64,000 nt of DNA, from assembly GCA_031216445.1 (NCBI GenBank), contig CM062215.1, positions 7,462,001-7,526,000 on the forward strand, given 5' to 3'. Shown piece after piece: positions 61,213-64,000 of the stretch. Source of the stretch: Lateolabrax maculatus. Lineage: Eukaryota > Chordata > Actinopteri > Acropomatiformes > Lateolabracidae. A program made the position numbers and the translations under genes. The notes under the pieces were generated by a model. The model saw only the letters and a list, made by a program, of their open reading frames with translations, did not search any database and was not told the origin of the DNA. Position 1 is the stretch's first letter. Each line of letters opens with the position of its first letter.

Positions 61213-62453
61213 CCCAGTCTCCACTAACCGACGACTTGCCTGAGGCTTTTGAGGCAGCCTGGCAGACAGGCAGTCAGATATCTTAATCCCACAACAATAA
61301 GTAAACAGGGGGGATCCATCTAACCAGCCAGCCCCAACCTACAGTTGCATACAATAGGCTTCTGAGAGGCTTAGCCCCTTGCCTCGTCCTACTGAGTCAC
61401 CCACCCCACCCACAGATCACTCGGCTCAGGATGGAGGGAAAAAACAGCAAAAGAAAGAGAACACTTGTCACTTGTCTCTGATTTTAATATCTATTTATAA
61501 TATTATTTATATCTTTAGTTTTGATGCACAAGTCTCCCATTGTTTTACTGTTGATATGTCTTCTGTTCTCACATTAGTTTGTCAGTCACCTGTTAGGTAC
61601 TTTAAACTGCACTAACCTGAAAGAAAGGTGCCATAAAAATTAAGTTTACATGACTGACTCAGTAATAATTTTTGGTTTAGCACTCTAATTATGTTTTATT
61701 AGGTTATTATAGCTGTTGTGGCAGTCAAAAATGTTCCAGTATGACCAAGAGAGAGAAAGACAAAAAGAAACCAAATGTGACTCATCTTATCTTATCAAAG
61801 CAAATGTATGGTAAAGCCCTAATGGAAAGCAAGCCGTAGACACAGACAGTGAGAGAAAGGTGGGACGCTGAGGGGCTCGGGGAGTTTTGCCTCAGGGAGC
61901 GTTCGTTTTATCTCGCTGCCCCACAGTGTCACCAGACTGGCTGCTTGGTGATGAGAAGGGAAGGACAATGCAGATCTATACTGAACTTTGAACTGGGCTT
62001 GATAGTATTTTATCCGCAGGCCTGGATGACTAAAACACAGACAAACACACTGAGGGGAGTATGACGTACCACAATGGGAAGGTCAATGGCAGTCAACCCA
62101 CAAACCCTCCCATTGCTACTCCCTGTCTTACACACACACACACATATTATCACTTAGAATCTGCTTTAACTGCTTTGAAACATCTTTGAAAGCTTTTGAA
62201 ATAATCAGTCATGGTTCAGCACGAAGCTGAATAGACAGACTTAACTAGAAAACAGCTATTTTTCACTGTCTGTCACGCTTCATATCTTCATCAGTCCATC
62301 CATCCAGGAATTTGTGCATTAGTTGAACAACTTTTTGTGTGACTTTGTGATTGATGCTAATGTTGCTCACGCGTTTACCACCAGGGATTAAAGAAACTGC
62401 CACTGCAAAGTGAGGACTGTTTTTTTTTTTTTGGAACACATTCATGCAAAATG

Positions 62454-62480
<27 letters not shown>
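62454..62480. repeat. Poly-T tract
   Basis: 27 consecutive T. Interrupted poly-A tracts follow at about 62517-62545. Confidence 0.95.
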
Positions 62481-62484
<4 letters not shown>

Positions 62485-63703
62485 AAAAAGCACTTCAACA
62501 CAAAAGAGAAAGAGGTAAAAAAAAAAAAGCAAAAAAAAAAAAAAAGCAAAGGTTAACACATTCCATGCAGTCTGATTTTTTACACATTTGTCACATCTGA
62601 AGCGCAGTGTGTTCACAGCTAAATGGAGCATTCATGACTACTGACTCTACTATTGTGTCAGTTTTTATTAGGTGTTCCTGAAATGTGTTCATTATACCCT
62701 ACGTGGCGCTGAATGTGTGACTGCTGGTGGTAGTGGCTATTCATTTACTCTTTCGGTATGTTTAGGTTCTAAGAACGAATCGCGATGTATCTTAACGTTT
62801 TCCAGGTGTGTCCATCTTTAAAAATAATTTCCCAGTTACTGAGTGAGGATACAACAAAGGATAAAGAAAAGGCAGAAAAGAAAAAAAGACTCTGAGGCCA
62901 AAACAGAGGAAACAGGGACCCAAATATTGTTTAATAGATAGGGAGAGGAGCGAAAGAGACGGTGGCCGCTGAAAACCCAACAGAGAAACAAACAGACAGG
63001 CATGCAGGAGGCTTCAGATTAGTTTTATTTAACAGAGGAAAAACAGGCAGGTGAGACAGAAAAGCCAAAGTACATTCCTGCAAACAAATATGGAAATTAA
63101 AAGGGAAAGTTAATATAAAACTTTATACAAATGGACAAAACAAGAAGAAGCAGATTAAGCCTTTACAGTCTGAAAAACCCAGGGGTTTGAAGAGAAACTG
63201 TGAGAAAATTAAATTAATTTTTTAGAGTTACAGCTAATTTTAGTGAGTTAAAAACGATGTGACAGATGGGAGGCAGAATTTGAAGAATTTAGTACTGCGC
63301 TGAATTTATGGGTAATATTTTAAAAAGAGAGCTAAAAGTTAATGCTGTGACAGTTAGTGGTGTTGGCAAAGGGAAAAGCTTTCAGCCAGATTAATATGCT
63401 TCCACACCATCGATCACTGAAAACTTACTGTATTTACACATTAAGGATTTGGTGCAAAAGAGGAAAAGCGACATTTCCCTCATAATTTCATTCAAAATAT
63501 AACATCATAGGAACCATTCATAATTTTACAGGGAGGCATTCTAAGCTATTAGGTGCAATTTTAATTAGGGGTATTACTTTTGGTTTATTTAATGATTACA
63601 AATGTGCTCTTTGAACCACCTGCAAGAGCTCAACCATGTTTTTAATTTGCAGCCAAAATGTTGCTTGCACCCCTTTTGCATTGTAGCCTGCACATACCAT
63701 ATA

Positions 63704-63704
<1 letters not shown>

Positions 63705-63784
<80 letters not shown>
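63705..63784. repeat. Long (CA)n microsatellite
   Basis: 80 bp, 40 CA units, directly beside the open frame at the right edge. Confidence 0.98.
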
Positions 63785-63786
<2 letters not shown>

Positions 63787-63790
63787 GTCA

Positions 63791-64000
63791 GAGTCCACCA
63801 GAGAGCCGGAGGTGGTGGTGTCTGCTGAAAGCCCTGTTGTGTTCGTAGTTATGCGAGTGTGCGTCTAGGTATCTGTCTGCAGGTGTGTGTGTGTTTCTGG
63901 GTATCCTGCTGTGTGTGGGCGGGTCTCCGTACATCTGCCCCGCCATCGCCCTGATGTTGTCAGTGTAACGGTCATTCTGAGAGCCGTCTCGCCTGTGCGT
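63791..64000 (-). CDS. Possible partial pard3b exon at right edge (donor unresolved)
   Basis: On the minus strand a 70-codon frame is open from the window edge to a TGA at 63788-63790, just before a long CA repeat. It begins THRRDGSQNDRYTDN and is rich in Arg, His, Asn and Tyr, with few hydrophobic residues, like the linker after PDZ3 in Par-3 proteins; the human PARD3B linker, as I recall it, has a loosely similar SRRNDNS. Against it: no good donor is visible. The only GT sites in this frame (for example GAT|GTACGG at 63931-63932 and CTG|GTGGAC) leave phase 2 or 1, while the next recognised exon (59224-59092) starts in phase 0. A different frame near the end (SADTTTSGSLVDSDT) would reach the repeat in phase 0, so a one-base indel or an unseen exon is possible. 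It could also be non-coding. Confidence 0.35.

Larger units (their letters stand above)
59225..63790 (-). other. pard3b: Presumed pard3b intron(s) (4.6 kb)
   Basis: Contains the CCAT repeat, poly-T/poly-A tracts and the long CA array. An extra small exon is expected if the right-edge frame is real. One 30-nt candidate (61229-61258) is discussed as a finding. Otherwise unassigned. Confidence 0.5.

Noticed and set aside
61850..62060. GC-richer stretch with a TTTTAG acceptor-like site on minus
   Set aside because: The frame after it stops after about 17 codons with no donor in phase.

Overview
The window looks like one long stretch of vertebrate, almost certainly teleost fish, genomic DNA. Very dense (CA)n/(TG)n microsatellites, poly-G, poly-A and poly-T runs, purine-rich blocks, diverged transposon remnants and small exons in multi-kilobase introns all point that way. 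There is no bacterial-type gene organisation, CRISPR array or operon.

One gene is supported. Ten exons on the minus strand encode the C-terminal half of a Par-3 family polarity scaffold of the PARD3B (Par3-like) type. In transcript order they lie at 59224-59092, 57761-57620, 56788-56679, 52867-52823, 41884-41663, 40692-40488, 25608-25498, 25129-24839, 14805-14694 and 74-1 (cut by the left edge). Each has AG/GT borders, and every exon joins the next in frame, giving about 1.45 kb of continuous coding sequence. The protein has a proline-rich linker with an FPPPP motif, the conserved ASKSMDL / VADES / KSSSLESLQTAV / PFHRPRP / SFR-AIDKSYDGP block, a lysine-rich stretch ending in KKKGFGLLRFGKKKDDK, the DPNYAR and GLYAKVNKP motifs, and an RQY motif near the left edge. 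The N-terminal and PDZ-domain exons lie beyond the right edge, and the last exon(s) beyond the left edge. An open frame touching the right edge (63791-64000) may be one more exon, but its splice donor cannot be resolved.

The rest is intron. It holds a broken processed copy of the C-terminal half of histone H2A.Z (6023-6229, minus), a Tc1/mariner transposase fragment (22984-23139, plus), several non-autonomous repeat remnants (about 11.17-11.81 kb, 21.6 kb, 24.5-24.8 kb, 26.84-27.0 kb, 47.35 kb, 48.3-48.9 kb), an 18-bp perfect-arm hairpin at 35767-35815, two local duplications, and more than twenty simple-sequence arrays. I saw no tRNA, rRNA or second protein-coding gene. Nothing looks like an undescribed biological system. 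The items most worth a second look are splicing-related (a donor abutting a poly-C tract, a 45-nt in-frame exon, CA repeats next to a donor), the FPPPP motif, the H2A.Z retrocopy and the hairpin.
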